DNA of 64,000 nucleotides from Mycobacterium rhizamassiliense (GCF_900157375.1 NZ_LT721901.1:614365-678364); one strand, 5' to 3'. Positions 15,771 through 25,308 are shown, numbered from the stretch's first letter. The notes: generated from the letters alone by a model not told the origin. Made by a program: numbers and translations.

Positions 15771-16697
15771 ATGACGCGCACCGATCAAGACACGTGGGAC
15801 CTTGCCTCCAGCGTGGGGGCCACGGCGACCTGGGTCGCCGCCTGCCGGGCATTGGCCAGCAAGCAGCCGGGCGCGCTGATCGACGATCCCTTCGCCGACC
15901 CGCTGGTCCGCGCCGTGGGCGCACAGTTCTTCGTCGGCGTGCTCGACGGCGAGATCAACGACGAGACGGGCGGCGTGGACCCCGATGCGGATCCCGACGT
16001 CGAGTACAACCTGCAGCGGATGACCGACATGATGGCCGTTCGTACCCGGTATTTCGACGACTTCTTCACCGACGCAACGGAAGCCGGCATTCGCCAGGTC
16101 GTGATCCTGGCCTCTGGCCTGGACTCGCGGCCGTACCGGCTGCCGTGGCCGGCGGGCACCGTCGTGTACGAAGTCGATCAGCCCGCCGTCATCGAGTTCA
16201 AGTCCACGTCGTTGGCGAAGTTGGGCGCCCAGCCGACCGCCGAGCGCCGCACCGTCGCGGTCGACCTGCGGGACGATTGGCTAACAGCGTTGCGAGAGGC
16301 CGGTTTTGACGAGTCGCGGCCGAGCGCGTGGAGCGCGGAAGGCCTGCTGATGTACCTGCCGCCGGACGCCCAGGACCGGCTGTTCGACGCCATCACCACG
16401 CTGAGCGCGCCGGGCAGCCGGCTGGCCACCGAATACCACCACAACGGAATCCCGCTGCTGGAGAAGCGGGCCAAGGCGATGGCCCGGCGCTGGGGCCAGT
16501 TCGGCTTCAACACCGATGTGTCCACGCTGGTGTACCACGGCGAGCGCACCCCGGCGGCCGACTACCTGAGCGCGGCCGGCTGGCAAATCGAGGCGCACAC
16601 CCGCGCCGACCAGTTCGCCGACGCCGGGCTAACCGTCACGGGCGAGAGCCTCAAGGCGCTGCAGAACAGCATCTCGGTCATCGCCACCAAGCAGTAG
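15771..16697 (+). CDS. SAM-dependent methyltransferase, TIGR00027/PF04072 family (copy 3)
   Basis: 308 residues from ATG 15771 (AGGAG in the stop region of copy 2; a GTG at 15765 is also in frame). It carries [52 protein letters not shown] and [12 protein letters not shown]. It closes the first triplet and converges with the GNAT gene. Confidence 0.9.
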   Translation: MTRTDQDTWDLASSVGATATWVAACRALASKQPGALIDDPFADPLVRAVGAQFFVGVLDGEINDETGGVDPDADPDVEYNLQRMTDMMAVRTRYFDDFFTDATEAGIRQVVILASGLDSRPYRLPWPAGTVVYEVDQPAVIEFKSTSLAKLGAQPTAERRTVAVDLRDDWLTALREAGFDESRPSAWSAEGLLMYLPPDAQDRLFDAITTLSAPGSRLATEYHHNGIPLLEKRAKAMARRWGQFGFNTDVSTLVYHGERTPAADYLSAAGWQIEAHTRADQFADAGLTVTGESLKALQNSISVIATKQ

Positions 16698-16700
16698 CGC

Positions 16701-17369
16701 TCAGCGCGGTTTGGCGGCGGGCGTCCGGACGACCAACGGCGCGGCCGGGAAGCACCACGCCATCTCGGTGCGCGACTTGCGCAGTGCGGCAGTGCCGTAG
16801 CCCCGCTTGCGGTGCTCGGGGTGGATCCAGATCCGCACCTGCACCTCGCCCCCGAGCAGCTCGCCGAACACCATCCCGACCTTGTCGCCCGAATCGATCG
16901 CGACAAACCAGGCGGCCTCTTCGTCGTCGACGCGCGCCAGCGCCGAGCGGATCTCGTCGTCGAGATTGCCCGCCTGCCCGCCCGATCCGTCGCCCGATGC
17001 GCCACCCATGTCCTCGGTGCGGACGGCGAAGATGTCGCGGTCCTCGTCGGCGGAGAACGGCCGCAGCTCCAGGCTCTCGCCCGAGCTCGCCGGCCGCTCC
17101 CCCAGCGTGAAGCTGAGCTGCTTGTTCAGGTCCTCGAGCTCGGCCTGGATGATCCTGCGCGAATCCTTGGTGAGCTGTTCGAAGGACAAGCCAAACACCG
17201 CTTCGGCGCCCGCGTGCGACGTGTCGAGTAAACCGGCGATCGCGTCGATCGCGGCCGCGTTGCTGTCGGCCTCCACGATGAGGTCGAGCACTTCATGCCG
17301 GCGTTCGAGAGCTTTCAACAGGGCGTCGGCGATCTCTCGGCGGGCAGCCTTGCGGTCGTGGTCAGTCAT
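16701..17369 (-). CDS. GNAT-family acetyltransferase domain protein
   Basis: 222 residues corresponding by place to Rv0730. The N-terminal half (ALERRHEVLDLIVEADSNAAAIDAIAGLL, then LTKDSRRIIQAELEDLNKQL) resembles the C-terminal helical part of type IIA topoisomerase subunit A. The second half has GNAT features: EEAAWFVAIDSGDKVGMVFGELLGGEVQVRIWIHPEHRKRGYGTAAL, with the acetyl-CoA loop HRKRGYG. The acceptor is unknown. It is convergent with the methyltransferase triplet and 34 bp downstream of the sugar kinase gene. Confidence 0.8.
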   Translation of the reverse strand: MTDHDRKAARREIADALLKALERRHEVLDLIVEADSNAAAIDAIAGLLDTSHAGAEAVFGLSFEQLTKDSRRIIQAELEDLNKQLSFTLGERPASSGESLELRPFSADEDRDIFAVRTEDMGGASGDGSGGQAGNLDDEIRSALARVDDEEAAWFVAIDSGDKVGMVFGELLGGEVQVRIWIHPEHRKRGYGTAALRKSRTEMAWCFPAAPLVVRTPAAKPR

Positions 17370-17403
17370 TGCACAAGCCTAGAGCGCGAACACGGGTATC
17401 GCG

Positions 17404-18780
17404 CTAGAACCTCGCACCGGATGCCGGCGACGGCCGCTCCCCCAGCTCCAGGAAGCGTCGATAGCGGTCCTCGACCGGGCCGGCCCACGCCGGATCCGGA
17501 TCGACGACGACGTCGGCGGACGCCCAGCGCGCGGCGTCGTCGATCGTCGTCTCCAGGCCGGCCGCCATGCGGGCCAGGAAAGCCGCGCCCAGCGCCGCGC
17601 CCTCGGCCACCCCCGATACCGCCACCGGCCGGCCGGTCGCGTCGGCGACGGCCTGCATCCACGGCCGCAGCCGGGTGCCGCCACCGGTGGCCACGATGCG
17701 CGATACCGGAACTCCGCTGCACTCGATGAGCTGGCGGACGACGAAGCCCGACGCTTCGTAGGCGGCCCGCCGCAGCGAGGCGGCGTCATGGGTGAGGTCC
17801 AGCCCGTCCAGCACGGCCCTGCGATCCGGGTCGTGAAACGGCGTGCGCTCCCCGCGAATGTAGGGCGACCACACCGGAACCCGCCCCGGAGCGACCGACG
17901 CCGGGTCGCCCGGACCGATCACGCGGTCGACCCAGCCGAGGAACAGGCCGCCGGCGTTGCTGGCACCGCCGATCTGACTCTTGCCGGCCTTGGTGTGCGG
18001 AATGGTCCACAGCCCGGGCACCTGGCGGGCCTCGGCGATCGTGGTCCACACGATCAGCGTGGTGCCACACATCACCAGCACGTCCCCGTCGCGGTCGGCG
18101 CCGGCGACAATCTGCTCGCAGATCGCGTCGATGGCCCCGACCGCCAGCACCGCGCCGGTCCCGTGCACCTGCCCCGCGGCCGCCCCGATGGTCTGCACCC
18201 GGGGCATCTGCTCGACGGTCGCGCCGTGCCCGGCGCACGACGCCGCGTTCCAGCCGGTCCCGTCGAAAAGCGGGTATGCCGTGGCGGCAGTGGCGAAGTC
18301 GATCACCGGCTCGCCGCCCAGGGCGTGGTTGGCCACCGCGGGCGCCGGCCAGTAACCGGCGGCGCCGGGCGCGGCGGCGGCCGTCCAGCGCAGGAATTCG
18401 GCGGCCTCGCCCAGCGCGGGAAGCGGCTGAGGTCCCCCTTTCGCGGCCTCCGACGGCCGGCCGCGTTCGTCGCCGTACAGTAGCCCCGGCGTGATGGCCG
18501 TGCCGGTCGAATCGACCGCGGTCAGTGACGGGACCATCGCCGAAACGGCGACCGCGCGGACGTCGGGCCCGGGCGCCAGCTGCTGTAGCGCGGCCAGCGG
18601 GCCCCGCCGCCACGCCTCGTCGGCGTCGTGCTCCATCCGGTTGGGGCTCGGCACCCGCACCTGATGGGGGATGCGCACCCGCGCCGCCACCCGCCCGTCC
18701 TCGGCCGCGACTACCGCTTTGACCGCGGTGGTGCCGATGTCGATGCCGATTGTGACGCCATTACGTGACACGGGCGTCAC
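17404..18780 (-). CDS. xylB: FGGY-family carbohydrate kinase (XylB-like)
   Basis: 458 residues. The N-terminal phosphate-binding loop GIDIGTTAVKAVVA opens the ASKHA fold. Mid-protein MCGTTLIVW, GGASNAGGLFLGWVD and PVWSPYIRGERTPFHDPDRRA fit FGGY kinases, and IVATGGGTRLRPWMQAVADATGRPVAV is the C-terminal ATP site. It phosphorylates a sugar or polyol; xylulokinase is the name for the M. tuberculosis counterpart Rv0729, but specificity is not shown here. It is divergent from the dehydrogenase/aldolase operon, with 21 bp between the starts, which suggests shared control and a shared pathway. Confidence 0.85.
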   Translation of the reverse strand: MTPVSRNGVTIGIDIGTTAVKAVVAAEDGRVAARVRIPHQVRVPSPNRMEHDADEAWRRGPLAALQQLAPGPDVRAVAVSAMVPSLTAVDSTGTAITPGLLYGDERGRPSEAAKGGPQPLPALGEAAEFLRWTAAAAPGAAGYWPAPAVANHALGGEPVIDFATAATAYPLFDGTGWNAASCAGHGATVEQMPRVQTIGAAAGQVHGTGAVLAVGAIDAICEQIVAGADRDGDVLVMCGTTLIVWTTIAEARQVPGLWTIPHTKAGKSQIGGASNAGGLFLGWVDRVIGPGDPASVAPGRVPVWSPYIRGERTPFHDPDRRAVLDGLDLTHDAASLRRAAYEASGFVVRQLIECSGVPVSRIVATGGGTRLRPWMQAVADATGRPVAVSGVAEGAALGAAFLARMAAGLETTIDDAARWASADVVVDPDPAWAGPVEDRYRRFLELGERPSPASGARF

Positions 18781-18801
18781 CGTACGCCAGCATTGGGGAT
18801 C

Positions 18802-19782
18802 GTGACATCAAGACCGCGCGCCCTGGTGACAGCCCCGTTGCGTGGACCGGGGTTCGCCAAACTGCGCGAGCTGGCCGACGTGGTGTACGACCCGTGGATC
18901 GACCAGACGCCGCTGCGGATCTACAGCGCCGAGCAGCTGGCCGAACGGATCTCCGCCGAGGCCGCCGACATCGTTGTCGTGGAGACCGATTCGGTAAAGG
19001 GGCCGGTGTTCGATCTCGGCCTGATCGCGGTGGCCTCCACCCGCGGCGACCCGAACAACGTCGACATCGCCGGGGCGACCGCGGCCGGCATTCCGGTGCT
19101 GAACACGCCGGGCCGCAACGCCGACGCGGTCGCCGAGATGGCAATCGCATTGCTGTTCGCGGCCACCCGCCACCTGGTGAGCTCGGACGCGGATGTCCGC
19201 GGCGGCAACATGTTTCGCGATGGCAGCATCCCGTATCAGCGGTTCCGTGGCGCCGAGATCGCCGGGCGCACCGCCGGGTTGGTGGGCCTGGGCGCCGTCG
19301 GCCGCGCGCTGGCGTGGCGGCTGTCCGGGCTGGGCATGCGCGTCATCGCCTGCGACCCGTATCACGACGAAGCCGAGCACAGCCTCGACGAGTTGTTGGC
19401 CGAGGCCGACGTCGTCTCCCTGCACGCACCGGTCACCGAGGACACCGCGGGCATGATCGGCGCCAAGCAGTTCGCGGCCATGCGCGACGGCGTGGTGTTC
19501 GTCAACACCGCGCGCGCCCAGCTGCACGACACCGACGCGCTCGTCGACGCCCTGCGCTCCGGCAAGGTGGGCGCGGCGGGGCTGGACCACTTCGTCGGCG
19601 AGGTCTTGCCGACCGATCACCCGCTGGTGGGCATGCCCAACGTCGTCCTGACGCCGCACATCGCCGGGGCGACCTGGGACACTGAGGCACGGCAGGCGCA
19701 GATGGTCGCCGACGATCTGGCAGCGTTGCTGTCCGGCAACACGCCCGCCCATCTCGTCAACCCGGAGGTGCTGGGGTCATGA
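18802..19782 (+). CDS. serA2: D-2-hydroxyacid dehydrogenase (SerA2-like)
   Basis: 326 residues from GTG 18802; a TTG nine bases upstream is less likely. Rossmann loop GLVGLGAVGRALAWRL, NTARAQLHDTDALVDAL with the substrate-binding Arg, GAAGLDHFVGEVLPTDHPL with the catalytic Glu, and LTPHIAGATWDTE with the catalytic His. It matches Rv0728c. Next to an aldolase and a sugar kinase, it more likely oxidises or reduces a sugar-derived hydroxyacid than phosphoglycerate. The stop overlaps the aldolase start (ATGA). Confidence 0.88.
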   Translation: MTSRPRALVTAPLRGPGFAKLRELADVVYDPWIDQTPLRIYSAEQLAERISAEAADIVVVETDSVKGPVFDLGLIAVASTRGDPNNVDIAGATAAGIPVLNTPGRNADAVAEMAIALLFAATRHLVSSDADVRGGNMFRDGSIPYQRFRGAEIAGRTAGLVGLGAVGRALAWRLSGLGMRVIACDPYHDEAEHSLDELLAEADVVSLHAPVTEDTAGMIGAKQFAAMRDGVVFVNTARAQLHDTDALVDALRSGKVGAAGLDHFVGEVLPTDHPLVGMPNVVLTPHIAGATWDTEARQAQMVADDLAALLSGNTPAHLVNPEVLGS

Positions 19783-20435
19783 AATTCGTCGACAACCCCG
19801 AGACCGCGGTGCTGGACGCGGCCAAGGACATGCTGCGCCGCGGCCTCGTCGAGGGGACCGCGGGCAACATCTCCGCGCGGCGGTCCGACGGCAACATCGT
19901 GATCACGCCGTCGTCGGTCGACTATCGCGACATGCAGCTCGACGACCTGGTGCTGGTCGACCCGGACGGCGCCGTGCTGCAGGCCGCGCAGGGGCGCAAC
20001 CCGTCGTCGGAGATGCACCTGCACCTGGCGTGCTATCAGGCGTTCGACGACATCGGCAGCGTCATTCACAGCCATCCGGTGTGGGCCACCATGTTCGCCA
20101 TCGCGCACCAGCCGATCCCGGCCTGCATCGACGAGTTCGCGGTCTACTGCGGTGGTGAGATCCGGTGCGCCGACTACGCCGCGTCCGGGACACCCGACGT
20201 CGGGGCCAACGCGGTCAAGGCCCTTGAAGGACGTGGCGCGGCCCTGATCGCCAACCACGGCCTGGTGGCGGTGGGCCCGCGTCCCGACAAGGTGCTGCAC
20301 ATCACCGCACTGGTGGAGCGGACGGCGCAAATCGTCTGGGGGGCAAGGGCTCTCGGCGGCCCGGTGCCCATCCCCGAGGACGTGAACCGAAACTTCGCCG
20401 GCGTCTACAGCTACCTGCGCACCAACCCTCTATGA
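19779..20435 (+). CDS. fucA: Class II aldolase, L-fuculose-phosphate aldolase-like
   Basis: 218 residues. EGTAGNISARRSDGNIVITPSSVDY is the phosphate/metal region, SEMHLHLACYQAF holds the catalytic Glu, and VIHSHPVWATMFA with LIANHGLVAVG supplies the three zinc-binding His. It splits a ketose-phosphate to dihydroxyacetone phosphate and an aldehyde. Equivalent to Rv0727c. Both ends overlap neighbours by 4 bases, marking a coupled operon. Confidence 0.88.
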   Translation: MKFVDNPETAVLDAAKDMLRRGLVEGTAGNISARRSDGNIVITPSSVDYRDMQLDDLVLVDPDGAVLQAAQGRNPSSEMHLHLACYQAFDDIGSVIHSHPVWATMFAIAHQPIPACIDEFAVYCGGEIRCADYAASGTPDVGANAVKALEGRGAALIANHGLVAVGPRPDKVLHITALVERTAQIVWGARALGGPVPIPEDVNRNFAGVYSYLRTNPL

Positions 20436-21358
20436 GCCGCGCACAGGTGGGCCGCGCCTGTGTGACGCGCATCGTGGAATTCCAATTCGAGCTGGGCACA
20501 AACTCTTTCGCCAAAACCCCGCCGGCGGGCTGGCACGACAACGCCGACCTGCTGGTGCCGGACTTCTTCGACCCCGGCACCGACAAGTGGCGGATCGCGG
20601 TGCAAAGCTGGGTCATCGAGGTCGACGGGCTGACCGTCGTCGTGGACACCGGCGTCGGAAATGACCGGCAGCGCCCGCACATGCCGCCGCTGGATCACCT
20701 GAACACCGCGTTCCTCGCCGGGTGGGACTCGGCCGGCATCGACCGCGGCGCCGTCGACGTGGTGATCAACACCCACATCCACTCCGACCACGTCGGCTGG
20801 AACACCATGCTGGACGGCAACTCTCGGAATGCCTGGGTGCCGACGTTCCCCAACGCCCGATACCTGGCTCCCGCGGCCGATTACCGGTACTTCGCGCCCG
20901 ACGGGCCCGCGGCGCGGCAATCGCCGCGCACCGAGGCCGAAGCGGCCCAGCAGCACGGCGATCAGTTGGTATTCGCCGACAGCGTGCTGCCGATCGACGA
21001 AGCCGGACAGCTGGTCCAGTGGGCCGACGACTACCAGATCAGCGAATCGCTGCGGCTGCGACCGGCGGCCGGGCACACGCCGGGGTCCTCGGTGCTGTGG
21101 CTGGACGCCGGCGAGCCCGCGGTGTTCGTCGGCGACCTCACCCACAGCCCGTTGCAGGTGCGCCGCCCCGCCGACCCATGCGCCTTCGACGTGGATGCCG
21201 CCGCGGCGACCGCTACCCGGCGCCGGATCTTCACCGAGGCCGCGCACGCGCACGCCGCCGTGATCCCCGCGCATTACCCCGGCCGCGGCGGCGCGACGAT
21301 CCGCGCCGTCGCGGACGGGTTCGACGTCGACGAGTGGCTGGAGATCGAATCCCTATGA
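20432..21358 (+). CDS. Metallo-beta-lactamase-fold hydrolase
   Basis: 308 residues. The dinuclear metal motif His115-x-His117-x-Asp119-His120 is in NTHIHSDHVGWN, with AAGHTPGSSVLWL and FVGDLTHSPLQV (bridging Asp) and a final AVIPAHYPGRGG His. The family includes lactonases and other ester or thioester hydrolases. An in-frame GTG at 20462 would drop a non-conserved lead. It is not part of the M. tuberculosis serA2-fucA pair. Context suggests lactone hydrolysis in sugar-acid breakdown, which is inference. Confidence 0.85.
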   Translation: MSRAQVGRACVTRIVEFQFELGTNSFAKTPPAGWHDNADLLVPDFFDPGTDKWRIAVQSWVIEVDGLTVVVDTGVGNDRQRPHMPPLDHLNTAFLAGWDSAGIDRGAVDVVINTHIHSDHVGWNTMLDGNSRNAWVPTFPNARYLAPAADYRYFAPDGPAARQSPRTEAEAAQQHGDQLVFADSVLPIDEAGQLVQWADDYQISESLRLRPAAGHTPGSSVLWLDAGEPAVFVGDLTHSPLQVRRPADPCAFDVDAAAATATRRRIFTEAAHAHAAVIPAHYPGRGGATIRAVADGFDVDEWLEIESL

Positions 21359-22386
21359 GCTACCGCGTGGTTCAGTGGTCGACCGGCAACATCGGCAAGC
21401 GCGCGCTTGGCGCAATGATCGACCGCGACGATTTCGAGGTGGTCGGCGTCCACGCCTTCGGCGCCGACAAGGTCGGCTGTGACGCGGGAGTTCTCGTCGA
21501 GGGTCCGCCGATCGGGGTGGCCGCGACCGACGACGTCGACGCGCTGATCGAGCTTCGGCCGGACTGTGTGAACTACATGCCGCGCGCCATCGACTACGAC
21601 CTGGTGATCCGGCTGCTGCGCACCGGCATCAACGTGGTGACCACGGGTGATTTTGTGACCGGCACGCACCACCCAGTCGAACTCCCCGCTCTCGAGGAGG
21701 CGGCGCGCCACGGCGGCGCGACCTTCCTGGGCACGGGATTCGAGCCCGGCTTCGTCAACGTCGTCGCCGGCTTCCTCACCGGGGCGTGCCGACGCGTGCG
21801 CAGCATCAGACTCGTCGAAACACTGGACTGCACAACCTATCCCGTTCAAGATGTCTGGAAGGTGCTGGGATTCGGCAAGCCGCCCCGAGAGCCGGTGACG
21901 CACCTCGACCCGGCGGCGCAACGATACGGCCTCGGCTACTTCGAAACGCTCGATATGATCGCCACGATGCTGGGTGTCGACCTCGACTCCAAAGACGCCT
22001 TCGTCGAACCCGCGGTGCTGACCCGCGATCTGGATTTGGGATGGGTCCAGTACGCCGCCGGCACCAGCGGGGGCCAACGCCGTACCTATCGCGGTCTGCG
22101 CAACGGCCGCCCGGTGATCGAGCTGGCGATCTGCTGGACCATGAGCGACGATGCGCTCGATCCGCACTGGGAAGACCCCAAGGGGTTCAGCGTGGTGATC
22201 GACGGCGACCCGTATGTCGACGCGACGATCCGGTTCGGCCACCCGGGGCAGGACGTGATGACCGTGTTGATGGACAGCACCGCCATCGCGGCGGTCAACG
22301 CCATCCCCTTTCTCTGCGACGCCCCGCCGGGCATCATCACCCCAATTGATCTGCCCATCATGGGGTCTCACGGCGCGTTGGCTTAG
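21355..22386 (+). CDS. DapB-like NAD(P)-dependent oxidoreductase
   Basis: 343 residues with an N-terminal Rossmann segment, VVQWSTGNIGKRALGAMIDRDDFEVVGVHAF, and a central ARHGGATFLGTGFEPGFVNVV, as in mycobacterial proteins annotated as dihydrodipicolinate reductase-like or 2,4-diaminopentanoate dehydrogenase-like. Lysine synthesis is unlikely because the family member has diverged and sits in a sugar/acid operon. The ATG overlaps the MBL stop, and the 3' end overlaps the convergent AraC gene by 4 bases. Confidence 0.8.
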   Translation: MSYRVVQWSTGNIGKRALGAMIDRDDFEVVGVHAFGADKVGCDAGVLVEGPPIGVAATDDVDALIELRPDCVNYMPRAIDYDLVIRLLRTGINVVTTGDFVTGTHHPVELPALEEAARHGGATFLGTGFEPGFVNVVAGFLTGACRRVRSIRLVETLDCTTYPVQDVWKVLGFGKPPREPVTHLDPAAQRYGLGYFETLDMIATMLGVDLDSKDAFVEPAVLTRDLDLGWVQYAAGTSGGQRRTYRGLRNGRPVIELAICWTMSDDALDPHWEDPKGFSVVIDGDPYVDATIRFGHPGQDVMTVLMDSTAIAAVNAIPFLCDAPPGIITPIDLPIMGSHGALA

Positions 22387-23246
22387 GCGGCCCGCACGTT
22401 TCGTCTGCGCCAATCTCGGGGCGACATGCCGTGCTCCCGGCTGAACAGCCGACTGAAGTAGCCGGGGTCGGCCATCCCCACCCTGCCGGCGATCTCGGCG
22501 ACCGGAAGGTCGGTGTCGACCAGCAAGCCGCGCGCCTCGGCCATGCGGCGTTCGATGATCCACTCGACGACGGTGCGCCCGGTGCGGCGGCGTACGACGG
22601 TGGTCAGATGCCCCGGTGTCATGGCGACTTCGTTCGCCACATCGCGCAGCGACAGCGGCTCGCCGTGGCGCCGGTCGATCACCGCGAACACGTCGGCCAG
22701 CAGCGGCTCGCCGCTGCGCCGTAGGCCGGCGACCACGTCGCGGGCCAGGCGCGCGAGCTCGATCAACAGCAGCGTCAGATGGGCCAGGGCCGCCTGCCGG
22801 TGGCCGTCCTGACGCGCGGTCAGCTCCGACTCGATGGAGCGAATCGCGCTGTCCCACAGGGGCCGCCGGTCGGCGGGCACCTCCAGCTGCAACACCCCGC
22901 CGGAATGCCCGTGCAGGAAGGGGAACAGCAGCGGGTGTGCCCGCCACGCGGGCCACGGCGATCGCGCGTCCTCACCCAGCGCGGCGGGATCGAAGAACAC
23001 CGCGACCCCGCCCGCCAGGTCGTACAGCTCGCCCGGGTCGAGCACCTGGCCCGCGGCCAGGACGTACACCAGGCCCGCTTCGTGGGCGTACCACAGGGCC
23101 GGGAAGTCGTGAATGTGACGACCGAGCGAGCCGACGTCGTAGCGGGCATGCCGGTGCACCGCGATGGGCGAGGTATCCGGGCCGGACCGGTACTGGTAGA
23201 CGGGCACGCCATCGCGATGGCTGATCACCCGGGCAAGCTGCGTCAT
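22383..23246 (-). CDS. AraC-family transcriptional regulator
   Basis: 287 residues: an N-terminal cupin-like sensor (HRHARYDVGSLGRHIHDFPALWYAHEAG) and a C-terminal double helix-turn-helix (SLRDVANEVAMTPGHLTTVVRRRTGRTVVEWIIERRMAEARGLLVDTDLPVAEIAGRVGMADPGYFSRLFSREHGMSPRDWRR). It is convergent with the DapB-like gene and divergent from the class I methyltransferase at 23317, which it may control. Confidence 0.9.
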   Translation of the reverse strand: MTQLARVISHRDGVPVYQYRSGPDTSPIAVHRHARYDVGSLGRHIHDFPALWYAHEAGLVYVLAAGQVLDPGELYDLAGGVAVFFDPAALGEDARSPWPAWRAHPLLFPFLHGHSGGVLQLEVPADRRPLWDSAIRSIESELTARQDGHRQAALAHLTLLLIELARLARDVVAGLRRSGEPLLADVFAVIDRRHGEPLSLRDVANEVAMTPGHLTTVVRRRTGRTVVEWIIERRMAEARGLLVDTDLPVAEIAGRVGMADPGYFSRLFSREHGMSPRDWRRRNVRAA

Positions 23247-23316
23247 AGTGTGTCGCTAAAGATAATCCTAGTTTTTACGATGATCGCCCAATTATAGAGC
23301 ACAACAACGGTCGAGT

Positions 23317-23973
23317 ATGAAGCTCATGATCAAACATCATCCACATGACTACATCCCAGCCGCCGGTCACGACGCCTTCCTGCCCGGCTACGGCCTTATC
23401 ACCCGCCTGGCCGGCTTCAACCGCGTCCACGACAGGCTCATCGCGCAGGCCGAGCTCGACGGCGACCACCGCGTCCTGGAAATCGGCTGCGGGCCCGGCA
23501 ATCTGAGCGTGCGCGCCAAGCGCGCCCATCCCTCGATCTCGGTGATCGGCTCCGACCCCGACCCCCTCGCGTTGCGCCGGGCGCAGCGAAAGGCGGACCG
23601 GCTGAACGGGATTCGCTTCGAGCGCGGCTACGCGCAGCGGCTGCCGTACGCCGACGGCGAATTCGACCGCGTGCTGTCGTCGATGATGCTGCACCACCTG
23701 GACGCCGAGGCGAAACCGGCCGCGGGGGCCGAGGTGTACCGCGTGCTGCGGCCGGGCGGTCGGCTGCACGTCGTCGACATGGGTGGCCACATGACCGCCG
23801 ACGACGGCCTGTCCGCCCGGCTCACCCTGCACAGCCCGATGGCGGCCGGCAACCTGGGCGACGCCATCCCGGAGCTGTTGCGCGCGGCGGGCTTCGACTG
23901 CGACGAGGTGGCCTCGCATCGGCAACGCTTCGTCGGCCGGCTCACCTACTACCGCGCGACGCGCCCCGTCTAG
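23317..23973 (+). CDS. Class I SAM-dependent methyltransferase
   Basis: 218 residues. Motif I is VLEIGCGPGNLS, then GSDPDPLALRRAQRKA, the post-motif RLPYADGEFDRVLSSMMLHHL and LRPGGRLHVVDMGG. The layout is that of UbiE/MenG-like small methyltransferases; the substrate is unknown. An ATG at 23326 is an alternative start; neither has a clear ribosome site, so a leaderless mRNA is possible. Divergent from the AraC gene. The 3' end overlaps the alcohol dehydrogenase gene by 4 bases. Confidence 0.85.
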   Translation: MKLMIKHHPHDYIPAAGHDAFLPGYGLITRLAGFNRVHDRLIAQAELDGDHRVLEIGCGPGNLSVRAKRAHPSISVIGSDPDPLALRRAQRKADRLNGIRFERGYAQRLPYADGEFDRVLSSMMLHHLDAEAKPAAGAEVYRVLRPGGRLHVVDMGGHMTADDGLSARLTLHSPMAAGNLGDAIPELLRAAGFDCDEVASHRQRFVGRLTYYRATRPV

Positions 23974-25202
23974 CGCTGGTCGATCGCCACCTTGACGGCG
24001 CCGCTGTCGGCCTGGTTGGCGATCGCCAGGAAGGCCTCGCGCCACTGCTGCAGCCCGAAGGTGTGGGTCAGCATGGGCCGCAGCTCGATTCGGCCGGCGG
24101 CGACCAGGTCGAGGTAGTGGGCGATCGCGTGCTTGCGCTCGCCGTCAACCTCCTCGAACCCGAAGGCGTTGGAGCCGACGAGGGCGATCTCCTTGAAGTA
24201 CAGCGGACTCCACTCCCATCGGCCGGGCGCATGCACGCCTGCCTTGACCAGCGTTCCGCGGGAGGCCAGCACGCGCACGCCCACCTCGAAGGTCTCGGGC
24301 TTGCCGACGGTGTCGTAGACGACGTCGATCGCGCCGGGGTGCGCCATCGGCAGCCCCTGCAGCGGCTGGCGCAGCCGGCCACCGCCCCAGGCGACGAGCT
24401 CCTCGATGACGACCAGACGTGGTTCGTGCGCAAGGACTTTGGCGGCGCCGAACCGCCGGGCCAGCTCGGCCTGGGCGTCGAAGCGGGCGACGACGGCCAC
24501 GGCCACGTCGGGATACAGCGCCCGCAGGATCGCCACCGCGCACAGCCCGAGCGAGCCGGCGCCGTAGACCAGGACGCGGCCCGAGCGGGGCGGCGGGTGC
24601 CGGGTGATCGCGTGCAGCGACACCGAGAACGGGTCGGCGAACACGGCCATCTCGTCGGGAATCGACTCCGGAACGGGGAACAGCATGCTGTCGTGCGCGG
24701 GCATCAGCTCGGCGTAGCCGCCGGTCACGTCGGCCGAGACGCCGGTGTGGATGCCGGGCTTGAGGTCGCCGTCGGTGAAGCTCCAGCAGAGGCTGTAGTC
24801 GCCGGTTTCGCAGGCCGGGCAGGGCGGCTCGATGCCCCGTGGCCCGCACGACAGCCACGGGTTGAGCACCACCCGCTGCCCGACGTCCAGCCCACGGGCC
24901 TTCGGGCCCAGCGCGACCACGTCGGCCACCACCTCGTGGCCCATGACCTGCGGGAAGGAACAGAAGCCGCCCATCGCGTTGTCGGCGTCGTCGGCGCCGA
25001 AGTCCATCAGGATCTGCTTGGAATCCGAGCCGCAGATGCCGGTCAGCCGCGGCCTGGTGAGCACCCAATCCTGGTGCGGCAGTTGCGGGTCCGGTACCTG
25101 CCGTAGCGCGGACGGGGTGCGGGACAGGTTCACGGTCAGCGCGTTTGCGTTGTCGGGGACCGCGAACGGCTCCGGGGGCACGCCGAACACGAGCGCCTTC
25201 AT
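23970..25202 (-). CDS. Zinc-dependent alcohol dehydrogenase (MDR family)
   Basis: 410 residues. Catalytic zinc ligands are in TGICGSD and MGHEVV; a structural-zinc-like region PCPACETGDYSLCW follows with four Cys in a modified spacing. The coenzyme loop is VLVYGAGSLGLCAVAIL. The protein is longer than usual medium-chain dehydrogenases because of an N-terminal lead of about 45 residues before the zinc domain. It oxidises an alcohol or polyol with NAD(P); the substrate is unknown. Three GTACGC/GCGTAC half-sites lie just upstream. Confidence 0.87.
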   Translation of the reverse strand: MKALVFGVPPEPFAVPDNANALTVNLSRTPSALRQVPDPQLPHQDWVLTRPRLTGICGSDSKQILMDFGADDADNAMGGFCSFPQVMGHEVVADVVALGPKARGLDVGQRVVLNPWLSCGPRGIEPPCPACETGDYSLCWSFTDGDLKPGIHTGVSADVTGGYAELMPAHDSMLFPVPESIPDEMAVFADPFSVSLHAITRHPPPRSGRVLVYGAGSLGLCAVAILRALYPDVAVAVVARFDAQAELARRFGAAKVLAHEPRLVVIEELVAWGGGRLRQPLQGLPMAHPGAIDVVYDTVGKPETFEVGVRVLASRGTLVKAGVHAPGRWEWSPLYFKEIALVGSNAFGFEEVDGERKHAIAHYLDLVAAGRIELRPMLTHTFGLQQWREAFLAIANQADSGAVKVAIDQR

Positions 25203-25234
25203 CGCGCCATCCCTACCCGTCTGCCGGCCGCGGC

Positions 25235-25277
25235 GTACGCCATGCGTACAGGTTGCCGCGAATCGCGGGAAGCGTAC
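25235..25277. promoter_or_regulatory. Operator-like repeats upstream of alcohol dehydrogenase gene
   Basis: A perfect inverted repeat GTACGC-CAT-GCGTAC (25235-25249) with a third half-site GCGTAC at 25272-25277, in the gap between the divergent dehydrogenase and methyltransferase genes. The arrangement is typical of repressor binding; the regulator is unknown. Confidence 0.45.
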
Positions 25278-25308
25278 AGTGATGGAAGCTTGTTATATTG
25301 TCTAAGTA

